Assembly (NCBI RefSeq): GCF_032854445.1
Contig: NC_088305.1
Coordinates: forward strand, 13,875,717 to 13,939,716
Length of the DNA stretch: 64,000 nt
Origin: Liolophura sinensis
Taxonomy: Eukaryota > Mollusca > Polyplacophora > Chitonida > Chitonidae
Direction: 5' to 3'
Below the pieces are notes generated by a model. The model saw only the letters and a list, made by a program, of their open reading frames with translations, was not told the DNA's origin and made no database searches. The position numbers were made by a program, and so were the translations under genes. This document shows positions 54,495-64,000 of the stretch, piece after piece; the stretch's first letter is position 1; every line of letters begins with the position of its first letter.

Positions 54495-55214
54495 ATGCCG
54501 CTACAAACATCCTTTCTACGTCACAATTTCATTTTTACTGCATCCATCATCGGACTGTTGATAATACAGAACATATTGGCTGACGACGTTAAGTTAACAG
54601 GTGGGCGTGTAAGTAACGCTCTTGATACAACTGCCAACAATTCAGCCGAGGATGGAGCGAAACACAGCAACGATTCTAGATTCAGCCTCCGACCTCCGCC
54701 ATATGCAGTGAAGGACGCAGGCGCTAAAGCGGTGTTTGACTGCGCGGTCAATGACATTTACGCTGACTACACAGCTAAGTGGCAGACTCCGGCTCAAATC
54801 GAAATAAAAAGCCTCAAAAACATGACGTCACTAGATATCATTATGGGTGGGAGCGCCTCGGATGTTTTCATCACACACAACAACACTTTGGTTTTTCGGC
54901 GTTTGGAAGAAAGGCACGTTGGCTTATATTCATGTGTTATACACGACTCGGAGGGATCTCTAGTGGCCGTAGCAGACATGAGGTTATATGTCATCGACAT
55001 CTCCGATATTAATTACGCACGGAAGACGTTATACGGCATGTGTGGAGCTGCTCTCATGTCTCTGGTGATATTTGCCTTGTATTTGGTGATACACAGAAGA
55101 AATAAGGCTCAAACCAAGAGAACACCAACGGCGATTGAATTGGATACGTCTAACCAGAACACCGGAGAGTGTCTGCATCCGATATTACCGGAAAGTGCAA
55201 ATAACGAATCATAA
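54495..55214 (+). CDS. Single-Ig-domain type I membrane protein (239 aa)
   Basis: An uninterrupted reading frame from ATG 54495 to stop TAA. Residues 1-29 form a signal peptide (SIIGLLIIQNILA core), and residues about 65-168 an immunoglobulin domain with C83, W96 and C147 in the motif GLYSC. A transmembrane helix follows at about 180-199 (GMCGAALMSLVIFALYLVIH), then basic stop-transfer residues (HRRNK) and a ~40-residue cytoplasmic tail without tyrosine, so no ITIM or ITAM. Sequons lie at N48, N59, N109 and N129. The sequence directly before the start (CGATTCCAG at 54474-54482) looks like a splice acceptor, so a 5' untranslated exon may lie upstream. It probably acts at the cell surface in adhesion or recognition. 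I do not recognise a specific family, and neighbouring genes give no clue. Confidence 0.8.
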   Translation: MPLQTSFLRHNFIFTASIIGLLIIQNILADDVKLTGGRVSNALDTTANNSAEDGAKHSNDSRFSLRPPPYAVKDAGAKAVFDCAVNDIYADYTAKWQTPAQIEIKSLKNMTSLDIIMGGSASDVFITHNNTLVFRRLEERHVGLYSCVIHDSEGSLVAVADMRLYVIDISDINYARKTLYGMCGAALMSLVIFALYLVIHRRNKAQTKRTPTAIELDTSNQNTGECLHPILPESANNES

Positions 55215-55260
55215 ATCATCCACTCTTTCGGACTTAAATGATTTAATGAAGATGAAGTTT

Positions 55261-55266
55261 AATAAA
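55261..55266 (+). promoter_or_regulatory. Candidate polyadenylation signal AATAAA of the Ig gene
   Basis: A canonical AATAAA occurs 47 bp after the stop codon of the Ig-domain gene, followed by a GT-rich stretch (ATGTGG, TGTTTGG). This gives a short 3' untranslated region. Other AT-rich sites occur downstream, so transcript end mapping would settle usage. Confidence 0.5.
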
Positions 55267-57030
55267 ATGTGGATAACAATGTTTGGACGGCAAATTTTCT
55301 TTGCATGTTTTTCTGAATTTTCTGAGTCAGCCCTATACTGCTGTATAATATTTCTGTATGCATTCTTTTGGATACTGAGATTAGCGATCCTTTTCCACTG
55401 TGAGCTTCAGACTTTACAATACGACTGCTACAAGAATGACTTGAAGCTGAAATCGCATTAGTCATGCAGTGGGATTTAAGAAGCCATAAAGCATCTAAAT
55501 TTACCCCATATCAGCAGCATATATGTCCGTTAGGTAGAACTGAACCAGTGTTTCATGGATCCTGTAGTCAGGAAACGGAGGGATATATTCACCAAAGCTC
55601 ATTACAAACGACTAACTGAATTGGTTCGAACAGCGTAATGAAAACTTACATATGACACGGACTATGTATATACGTATATGTGCTGAGTCATCACATTGCC
55701 GACGCGTGCTAAATACTCGCCGATGTAGCCAGAGTCCCTGCAATGCATGCGTTGCTCTCTACCTTTCGCTTTACATCATTGCCACCAATAGCAAATTTTG
55801 TACAGAATTCTTGAACAACGTCGAGGTCACTGAGGTTACTGTGATGAGGCAGGAAGTGATGCCACAAAACATAAACTAGCACAGCCTTCGCCTCTAACAA
55901 TACTTCACACACACGTATTCATTTTGTCTAGAGAGTTTCCAACATGATTCTAACCAACTCCTAGAAAAATGTTATTGATGAATGCTGCTTAAATAGTTTC
56001 GCGGGAGTTCACAAGTGATGATCCTACACAAGGCTACGTGAGTATCCAAAAGTCAGGCTTGATTATTGGTGGCAGTGATGTAAAGCAAAACGTATTGAGT
56101 GACGCATGCGCTGTAAGGAGTGTGAGATTTAGCTTGAGGCAGAGCGAGATAACTAAAAAATACTCCGACTTCTCGGCTGTGTTTTAACCCCCTGGCGCTA
56201 ATTGACACAGATCTGCGCATTCTGGGTTAAAAACGTTTTAATATTGAACATTGTTGGATACTGTACAGCGTAGTTTTTGTGTATGGCCCGGTGCCTATCT
56301 ACTATTGGGGAAAGGAAAGGTGCATGTTATACATACAACGTATCCACTGGGCCATAGGTGGCTGCTGGATGAAAATAAGCTCTTTAGTTTAGAGATATTC
56401 CAAGACTGTCTTGAGTATTTACTAGGAAGCAGTACGTTTTGATGAAGAGCAACTTACTGAACAAACTCATTAGGTTAAATGTACATGGCAAAGTAAGTTG
56501 TCGGTAGCGATCTAGGTTACCTCCCATGAACCGCCTAGGCTGTATATATACACAGCCAAGCATTTAACAAAAACTTGCTGCGTTTAGTGAAACTAAAGTA
56601 ATAATTTCTGTGCATTTTTTGTCAGTATGGCATAGTTCTCTGAATAGGTTACCATAGAGCCATGTAATTTGGGTGAAAGTTTACAATGGTCAGTTGCTTG
56701 ATGTGTGTGAGAATGTGAAATTTTTGGACAAAAATCTGAATTATGACAATATTCATGAAAACATAAAAAATATAAGTATGATTAAAATTCAGGTTTAACA
56801 CAACAGTTGGCACAAAGTTAAAGTACAAATGCAAACATATTTTTTGTTGTTGAAAATCACCTTTCCTCATAAAATAAAATACCATATATCTTGAATACCA
56901 TATTTACAAACAACTTTTTGAAACCTTTCATATGAAGTTTCTATAATTCTATGGTTTTCTCTGGGCGCCAAATATAGGTTGCTTTGCTTGGCAGAAATCG
57001 TCAAGTGGGTAGCCCTGGCTAAAGAAACAT
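55267..57030. other. Sequence between the Ig gene and the 38-bp array
   Basis: No gene, SINE core or tandem array is recognised here. It is AT-rich with scattered short reading frames lacking domain or splice evidence. Confidence 0.5.
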
Positions 57031-60000
57031 CTTCCTCTAGGTGTGGCCAATGTAATATACACGTTACCTTTCCATAAATTGTGGCCAGTATAGCATACAC
57101 GTTCCCTTTCCTTATGTTGTGCGCAGTATAACATACACGTTACCTTTCCACAGATTGTGGCCAGTATAACATATATGGTCCCTTTCCTCAAGTGGTGGTC
57201 AGTATAGCATACACGTTACCTTTCCTCAAGTTGTGACCAGGATAATATACACGTTCCCTTTCCTCATGTTGTTGCCGGTATAACATACACGTTCCCTTTC
57301 CTCATGTTGTTGCCAGAATAACATACACGTTCCCTTTCCTCATGTTTTGGCCAGTATAACATACAGGTTCCCGTTCCTCAAGTTGTGGACAGTATAACAT
57401 ACAGGTTCCCTTTCCTCAAGTTGTGGCCAGTATAACATACACGTTCCCTTTCCCCATGTTGTGGCCAGTATAACATACACGTTCCCTTTCCCCATGTTGT
57501 GGCCAGTATAACATACACGTTCCCTTTTATCAAGTCGTGGCCAGTATAACATACACGTTCCCTTTCCTCAAGTCGTGGCCAGTATAACATACATGTTCCC
57601 TTTCCTCATGCTGTGGCCAGTATAACATACAGGTTCCCTTTCCTCATGTTGTGGCCAGTATAACATACACGTTCCCTTTCCCCATGTTGTGGCAAGTATA
57701 ACATACAGGTTCCCTTTCATCAAGTCGTGGCCAGTATAACATACAGGTTCCCTTTCCTCAAGGTGTGGCCAGTATAGCATACATGTTCCCTTTCCTCAAG
57801 GTGTGGCCAGGATAATATACACGTTCCATTGCCTCATGTTGTGACCAGTATAACATACACGTTCCCTTTCCTCATGTTGTGGCCAGTATAACATACACGT
57901 TCCCTTTCCCCATGTTGTGGCCAGTATAACATACAGGTTCCCTTTCATCAAGTCGTGGCCAGTATAACATACACGTTCCCTTTCCTCAAGGTGTGGCCAG
58001 TATAGCATACACGTTCCCTTTCCCCATGTTGTGACCAGTATAACATACACGTTCCCTTTCCTCATGCTGTGGCCAGTATAACATACAGGTTCCCTTTCCT
58101 CATGTTGTGGCCAGTATAATATACACGTTCCCTTTCCCCATGTTGTGGCCAGTATAACATACACGTTCCCTTTCCCCATGTTGTGACAAGTATAACATAC
58201 ACGTTCCCTTTCCTCATGTTGTGGCCAGTATAACATACAGATTCCCTTTCCTCATGTTGTGGCCAGTATAATATACACGTTCCCTTTCCCCATGTTGTGG
58301 CCAGTATAACATACAGGTTCCCTTTCCTCATGCTGTGGCCAGTATAACATACACGTTCCCTTTCCTCATGTTGTGGCCAGTATAACATACAGGTTCCCTT
58401 TCCTCATGTTGTGGCCAGTATAATATACACGTTCCCTTTCCCCATGTTGTGGCCAGTATAACATACAGGTTCCCTTTCCTCAAGGTGTGGCCAGTATAGC
58501 ATACACGTTCCCTTTCCTCAAGTTGTGGCCAGTATAACATACACGTTCCCTTTCCCCCATGTTGTGACCAGTATAACATACACGTTCCCTTTCCTCATGT
58601 TGTGGCCAGTATAACATACAGGTTCCCTTTCCTCATGTTGTGGCCAGTATAATATACACGTTCCATTGCCTCATGTTGTGACCAGTATAACATACACGTT
58701 CCCTTTCCTCATGTTGTGGCCAGTATAACATACACGTTCCCTTTCCCCATGTTGTGGCCAGTATAACATACAGGTTCCCTTTCATCAAGTCGTGGCCAGT
58801 ATAACATACACGTTCCCTTTCCTCAAGGTGTGGCCAGTATAGCATACACGTTCCCTTTCCCCATGTTGTGACCAGTATAACATACACGTTCCCTTTCCTC
58901 ATGCTGTGGCCAGTATAACATACAGGTTCCCTTTCCTCATGTTGTGGCCAGTATAATATACACGTTCCCTTTCCCCATGTTGTGGCCAGTATAACATACA
59001 CGTTCCCTTTCCCCATGTTGTGACAAGTATAACATACACGTTCCCTTTCCTCATGTTGTGGCCAGTATAACATACAGATTCCCTTTCCTCATGTTGTGGC
59101 CAGTATAATATACACGTTCCCTTTCCCCATGTTGTGGCCAGTATAACATACAGGTTCCCTTTCCTCATGCTGTGGCCAGTATAACATACACGTTCCCTTT
59201 CCTCATGTTGTGGCCAGTATAACATACAGGTTCCCTTTCCTCATGTTGTGGCCAGTATAATATACACGTTCCCTTTCCCCATGTTGTGGCCAGTATAACA
59301 TACAGGTTCCCTTTCCTCAAGGTGTGGCCAGTATAGCATACACGTTCCCTTTCCTCAAGTTGTGGCCAGTATAACATACACGTTCCCTTTCCCCCATGTT
59401 GTGACCAGTATAACATACACGTTCCCTTTCCTCATGTTGTGGCCAGTATAACATACAGGTTCCCTTTCCTCATGTTGTGGCCAGTATAATATACACGTTC
59501 CCTTTCCCCATGTTGTGGCCAATATAACATACAGGTTCCCTTTCCTCATGCTGTGGCCAGTATAACATACACGTTCCCTTTCCTCATGTTGTGGCCAGTA
59601 TAACATACAGGTTCCCTTTCCTCATGTTGTGGCCAGTATAATATACACGTTCCCTTTCCCCATGTTGTGGCCAGTATAACATACAGGTTCCCTTTCCTCA
59701 AGGTGTGGCCAGTATAGCATACACGTTACCTTTCCTCAAGTTGTGGCCAGTATAACATACACGTTCCCTTTCCTCATGCTGTGGCCTGTATAACATACAG
59801 GTTCCCTTTCCTCATGTTGTGGCCAGTATAACATACACGTTCCCTTTTCTCAAGGTGTGGCCAGTATAGCATACACGTTACCTTTCCTCAAGTTGTGGCC
59901 AGTATAACATACACGTTCCCTTTCCTCAAGTTGTGGCCAGTATAACATACACGTTCCCTTTCCTCATGCTGTGGCCAGTATAACATACACGTTCCCTTTC

Positions 60001-61150
60001 CTCATGTTGTGGCCAGTATAACATATAGGTTCCCTTTCCTCATGTTGTGGCCAGTATAATATACACGTTCCCTTTCCCCATGTTGTGGCCAGTATAACAT
60101 ACAGGTTCCCTTTCCTCATGCTGTGGCCAGTATAACATACACGTTCCCTTTCCTCATGTTGTGGCCAGTATAACATACAGGTTCCCTTTCCTCATGTTGT
60201 GGCCAGTATAATATACACGCTCCCTTTCCCCATGTTGTGGCCAGTATAACATACAGGTTCCCTTTCTTCAAGGTGTGGCCAGTATAGCATACACGTTACC
60301 TTTCCTCAAGTTGTGGCCAGTATAACATACACGTTCCCTTTCCTCATGCTGTGGCCAGTATAACATACAGGTTCCCTTTCCTCATGTTGTGGCCAGTATA
60401 ACATACAGGTTCCCTTTCCTCAAGGTGTGGCCAGTATAGCATACACGTTACCTTTCCTCAAGTTGTGGCCAGTATAACATACACGTTCCCTTTCCTCAAG
60501 TTGTGGCCAGTATAACATACACGTTCCCTTTCCTCATGCTGTGGCCAGTATAACATACAGGTTCCCTTTCCTCATGTTGTGGCCAGTATAATATACACGT
60601 TCCCTTTCCCCATGTTGTGGCCAGTATAACATACAGGTTTCCTTTCATCAAGTCGTGGCCAGTATAACATACACGTTCCCTTTCCTCAAGGTGTGGCCAG
60701 TATAGCATACACGTTACCTTTCCTCAAGTTGTGGCCAGTATAACATACACGTTCCCTTTCCTCATGTTGTTGCCAGTATAACATACACGTTCCCTTTCCT
60801 CATGTTGTGGCCAGTATAACAAACAGGTTCCCTTTCCTCAGGTTGTGGCCAGTATAACATACAGGTTCCCTTTCCTCAAGTTGTGACCAGTATAACATAC
60901 AGGTTCCCTTTCCCCATGTTGTGGCCAGTATAACATACACGTTCCCTTTTATCAAGTCGTGGCCAGTATAACATACACGTTCCCTTTCCTCAAGGTGTGG
61001 CCAGTATAACATACATGTTCCCTTTCCTCAAGTTGTGGCCAGTATAACATACACGTTCCCTTTCCTCAAGGTGTGGCCAGTATAGCATACACGTTCCCTT
61101 TCGTCAACTTGTTGCGAGTATAACCCACACGTTCTCTTTTCTCAACTCGT
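57031..61150. repeat. 38-bp minisatellite, about 108 units
   Basis: The unit contains GGCCAGTATAACATACACGT followed by TCCCTTTCCTCATGTTGT. Variants include ACACGTT/ACAGGTT and CATGTTGT/CAAGGTGT/CAAGTCGT/CATGCTGT. A block starting about 57790 recurs at +837 bp (22 units plus 1 base) with almost no change up to about 59465. Minus-strand reading frames with YVILATTWGKGTCMLYWP-like periodicity are a by-product: the 38-nt unit lacks minus-strand stops, so all three frames are chained. Confidence 0.97.
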
Positions 61151-61669
61151 TTCAGCCTGACAAAAATTATGACTGAAAAGTTGATTGTTTTGTTTCATTA
61201 AGCCTACGGGCAACTGTGAAACTAGCTGTTTTCTTTAATTGCCTTTTTACCTTTGTCGCTGTTAATTACCAATCTTAAGGAGTGAGTGCGATGTAAAAGT
61301 CTAAAGGCCCAAGGCACCCACTAAATTGGGTTGTAACATCCGGCTGATAAATCTCCTGCCCTGGCACAACAGCTGTAGGCAAAATGTATCCATAATAAAC
61401 TGTACACCAGGTCTTTGTCAGTTTCATTCATCGGGGAGAAAATTATAGAAATATCTTGCGCGCTATCAACAAGGGCAACCGCACACAGGCAGTCCCCACA
61501 TATACGCGTACGTTTAAATGCATATTCTTTTCTGACTGTTTACAAGTTTGAATATGTCGTTTGGTTTACTTCCCCAAGAAAAGAAAACGACGAACAAATG
61601 AAAACTTTCATGCTTTACCGTGTTTTGCTCCATATTGATTGGGTAAGAGTTAATTTTATTGATTTTTTT

Positions 61670-61750
61670 GATTTTTGTTTTAAGCCGTACTCAAGAATAT
61701 TTCACTTACAAGACGGCCGCCTGCATTATGGTGGGTGGAAAGATAGAAAC
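61670..61750 (-). repeat. SINE core fragment
   Basis: GTTTTAAGCCGTACTCAAGA, then CATTATGGTGGGTGGAAAGA; it stops soon after the core start. Confidence 0.75.
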
Positions 61751-61847
61751 CCCTTTTATGGCATTAATGTGTGAATAGGAAATGAAGGAGAATTTAACTA
61801 TATTGTCCTGCTGCCTGTTATCAAACACATGTGTAGAAGGTAATGCC

Positions 61848-62283
61848 GATCCATGCTATGATCCATGCTATGATCTATGCTATGACCCATTCTATGATCC
61901 ATGCTATGATCCATGATATGACCAATTCTAAGATCCATGCTGCGACCCATTCTATGACCCATGCTATGAACCATGCTATGACCCATTCTATGATCCGTGC
62001 TATGATCCATTCTATGACCCATTCTATGATCCATGCTGTGATCCATTCTATGACCCATTCTATTATCCATTCTATGACCCATTCTATGAACCATTCTATG
62101 ATCCATGCTATGGCCCATTCTATGATCCATGCTATGAACCATGCTATGATCCATGCTATGATCCATGCTATGATCCATGCTACGACCCATTCTATGATCC
62201 ATGCTATGAACCATGCTATGAACCATGCTATGATCCATGCTATGATCCATCCTATGACCCATTCTATGATCCATGCTATGATT
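61848..62283. repeat. 12-bp minisatellite, about 36 units
   Basis: The unit is ATGAYCCATKCT with variants ATGAACCATGCT and ATGACCCATTCT. Because 12 is a multiple of three and the unit lacks stops on both strands, the array reads as MIHA/MTHS on plus and MDHS/MGHR on minus. There is no promoter or splice context to support translation. Confidence 0.95.
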
Positions 62284-62644
62284 TAGTCCTGGTGCAAAGT
62301 TCGGCAACTTTACGGGAATGGTATTATCCGTCACCATGACAAGTTTCATGTAAAATATTGTTCAGAAGAATCTATGGTAGAACAACGTTGTTGTTGTTGC
62401 CTACGGTACACTGATTCATATCGTAATTATTTTGTTATATGCTTATATGTTCATATCAACGCATACTGTCACATTACTTGTTGGCATGAAAATAATATAA
62501 GGTTTCTAAACATTAAGAAGGAGTTTTACCTTTGAAAGTTTAAAACTCTTGACGAGGGAGTATCTCTCAGTGATTAGGGTCCAAGTGACGTCTTCTTAAC
62601 GTTGCGTTCCTATCAAATATGCTGATATAGCAAGGTTAAGATTT

Positions 62645-62700
62645 TGGTGAGACGTTTTTGGTTCATTACGCTGCGCTAGCGCGTTAACCAAACGAGCCAC
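62645..62700 (-). repeat. Isolated tRNA-like SINE head
   Basis: GGTGAGACGTTTTTGGTTCA, then CTGCGCTAGCGCGTTAACCA and GAGCCACTC, is the head of the main family without core or tail. It is not a functional tRNA: no acceptor stem or full cloverleaf can be drawn. Confidence 0.7.
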
Positions 62701-63769
62701 TCAAAACTTTTAATGTTGCCTGCTGGTAGGCAACCCTGCTAATTCGCCATAACGTGTTTGTGGCTGATCAAGACTGAACGTTAATCACTTTTGAAAAATA
62801 TCAATAGGGGTCAGGGACCAGGTACCGAACAGATTCCTTTTCATTTCCTTTTTTATACCAGGCCCTCGGATCACGAGGCGGTCTTAGACTGTAGTCTAGA
62901 TTTCAATCTTTAAATTTGTTATCCTCCTTTTCTGTACTTTAGCTAAAAGTTGTTGACCAATAACTTACCTTGAATTAAAGAAATAAATCCTACTACAATG
63001 GAAAATGTATATTTGTTTCCTTGAGGTCCAGCATTACTTTTTATTCTCTGTATGCTAACATTTCAGAGTAGAAAGTCAATTAAATCGTATTGGTTTGATT
63101 GGAGTTTCACAAAAATCTTTTACATATATGGGTAAAGGTACCCGGAACGGCCGGAGTAAACCAAAGACCTTCACTGACTAACCCGAACTAGCGAGAGCTG
63201 GATTCTAACAGGCGACCTCATCGATCACGGATTTGACAGTGGCAGCGAACGAAAGATAAACCGTGAAATGTTCAGAAGGTATATTCATTTGCTACCAAAT
63301 ACATGTATATCTAATTGAAAATGGGCGTGAACGCCCTTTTTAGGGTGAATGAGCTTTGCAAAACGATAATAAATTGAACTGTTTTGCCCCCTTTTAACAG
63401 CTTCATTATGCGGACTTACAGTGTTACTATTTTTGTTACTATTTTTTCCTGCTCTGGAATGTGTGCCGTTATTGATTGAGTCCAGTGCATTGGCCTTTAT
63501 TACCTCCCCTGTTCAAGGCCTCCAGTACATCTAACCGACATTTCTTTAGTGCTACGTTTTCATTGGCGAAGACATTATCTTATGAAAGGTCTTGAAAAGT
63601 AAAGTTATAAACTGCTATGGAGAGTGAAGCCTCCTGTCAGAAGCATTAATTTTTTTATTCCTATGCCAGGAGTGTCCGTTTGCGCGGCGGAGAATTCGGC
63701 CCACCAGGTTAGAAATTCGGAATTGTGATTGTATGTTAAATGGGTTGACAACACAGCATTTTGAGTGTT

Positions 63770-64000
63770 TCTTCAGCAGTGACGTCTAATTAATTGCAAT
63801 TAACATCACTGCACTTTATTTAACCTAATTTCTCTTAGGCCATGGTGCTAGGGGGCGTGTAAATCATTAATGTTTAAGCATTTACAGTAACATTTAGAAT
63901 TACACACTGACTGAGGTAAACTGACAAGGGGGTGTGTTTTACCGGTTACGTGTAACATTTGTTCGTCTATATCACACCGTTGTGGCTACTCTGGTTTTAC
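63770..64000 (-). repeat. MITE-like family member running off the right edge
   Basis: GCAGTGACGTCTAATTAATT, CCATGGTGCTAGGGGGCGTG, ACTGACTGAGGTAAACTGAC and a terminal CTACTCTGGTTTTAC are the reverse complement of the element at 6268-6530. The end of the element coincides with the window edge. Confidence 0.65.

Noticed and set aside
57340-61012. Many minus-strand reading frames of 70-146 codons with YVILATTWGKGT-like periodicity
   Set aside because: They are the 38-bp minisatellite read in three chained frames. There is no start context, splice signal or domain, and frames end wherever a unit has a mutation.
57031-61150. CRISPR-like array of 38-bp repeats
   Set aside because: The units are contiguous, with no unique spacers, and the surrounding DNA is animal-type with introns and SINEs.
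61798-62349. 183-codon minus and 147-codon plus frames rich in His, Met, Asp and Ser
   Set aside because: Product of the 12-bp repeat unit, open on both strands; no supporting promoter or splice context. Kept only as a finding.

Overview
The window looks like nuclear DNA of a lophotrochozoan animal, most likely a mollusc. It has short exons with GT/AG introns, tRNA-derived SINEs ending in ATTT-rich tails, and many minisatellites. No bacterial gene order is present. The species call is inference: the repeat core resembles conserved-core SINEs described from molluscs.

The left 37.5 kb is one large gene on the minus strand. I could splice 40 coding exons from a start codon at 37511 down to 1215, all in one reading frame. 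They encode at least about 2,057 residues, and the 3' end lies outside the window. The domain order is: signal peptide, EMI-like, EGF, TB-like, then a von Willebrand-type D1-D2-D'-D3 assembly (three VWD-C8-TIL-E units with an extra TIL'-E' before the third), four LDL-receptor class A repeats, an unassigned ~140-residue module, a Thr/Pro linker, a second copy of that module, a linker microexon, two more LDLa repeats, a mucin-like seven-residue repeat exon, and another linker. This is the plan of a secreted SCO-spondin-like or vWF/mucin-like glycoprotein. Most exons in the 3' half are symmetric phase 1-1, which fits exon shuffling and would let domains be skipped in frame. The introns hold SINEs, a probable solo LTR, a small inverted-repeat element and several minisatellites.

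From 37.5 to 54.5 kb I see no credible gene. This stretch holds SINE copies, an inverted-repeat (MITE-like) family, a ~1-kb local duplication, a 22-bp minisatellite of about 55 units, and simple repeats.

At 54495-55214 on the plus strand lies a compact gene for a 239-residue type I membrane protein with one immunoglobulin domain. Its coding region is uninterrupted.

The right end is dominated by a 38-bp minisatellite of about 108 units (57031-61150), which carries a recent 837-bp internal duplication, and by a 12-bp array (61848-62283). Both give long but spurious reading frames. I saw no evidence linking the two protein genes, apart from both products entering the secretory pathway.
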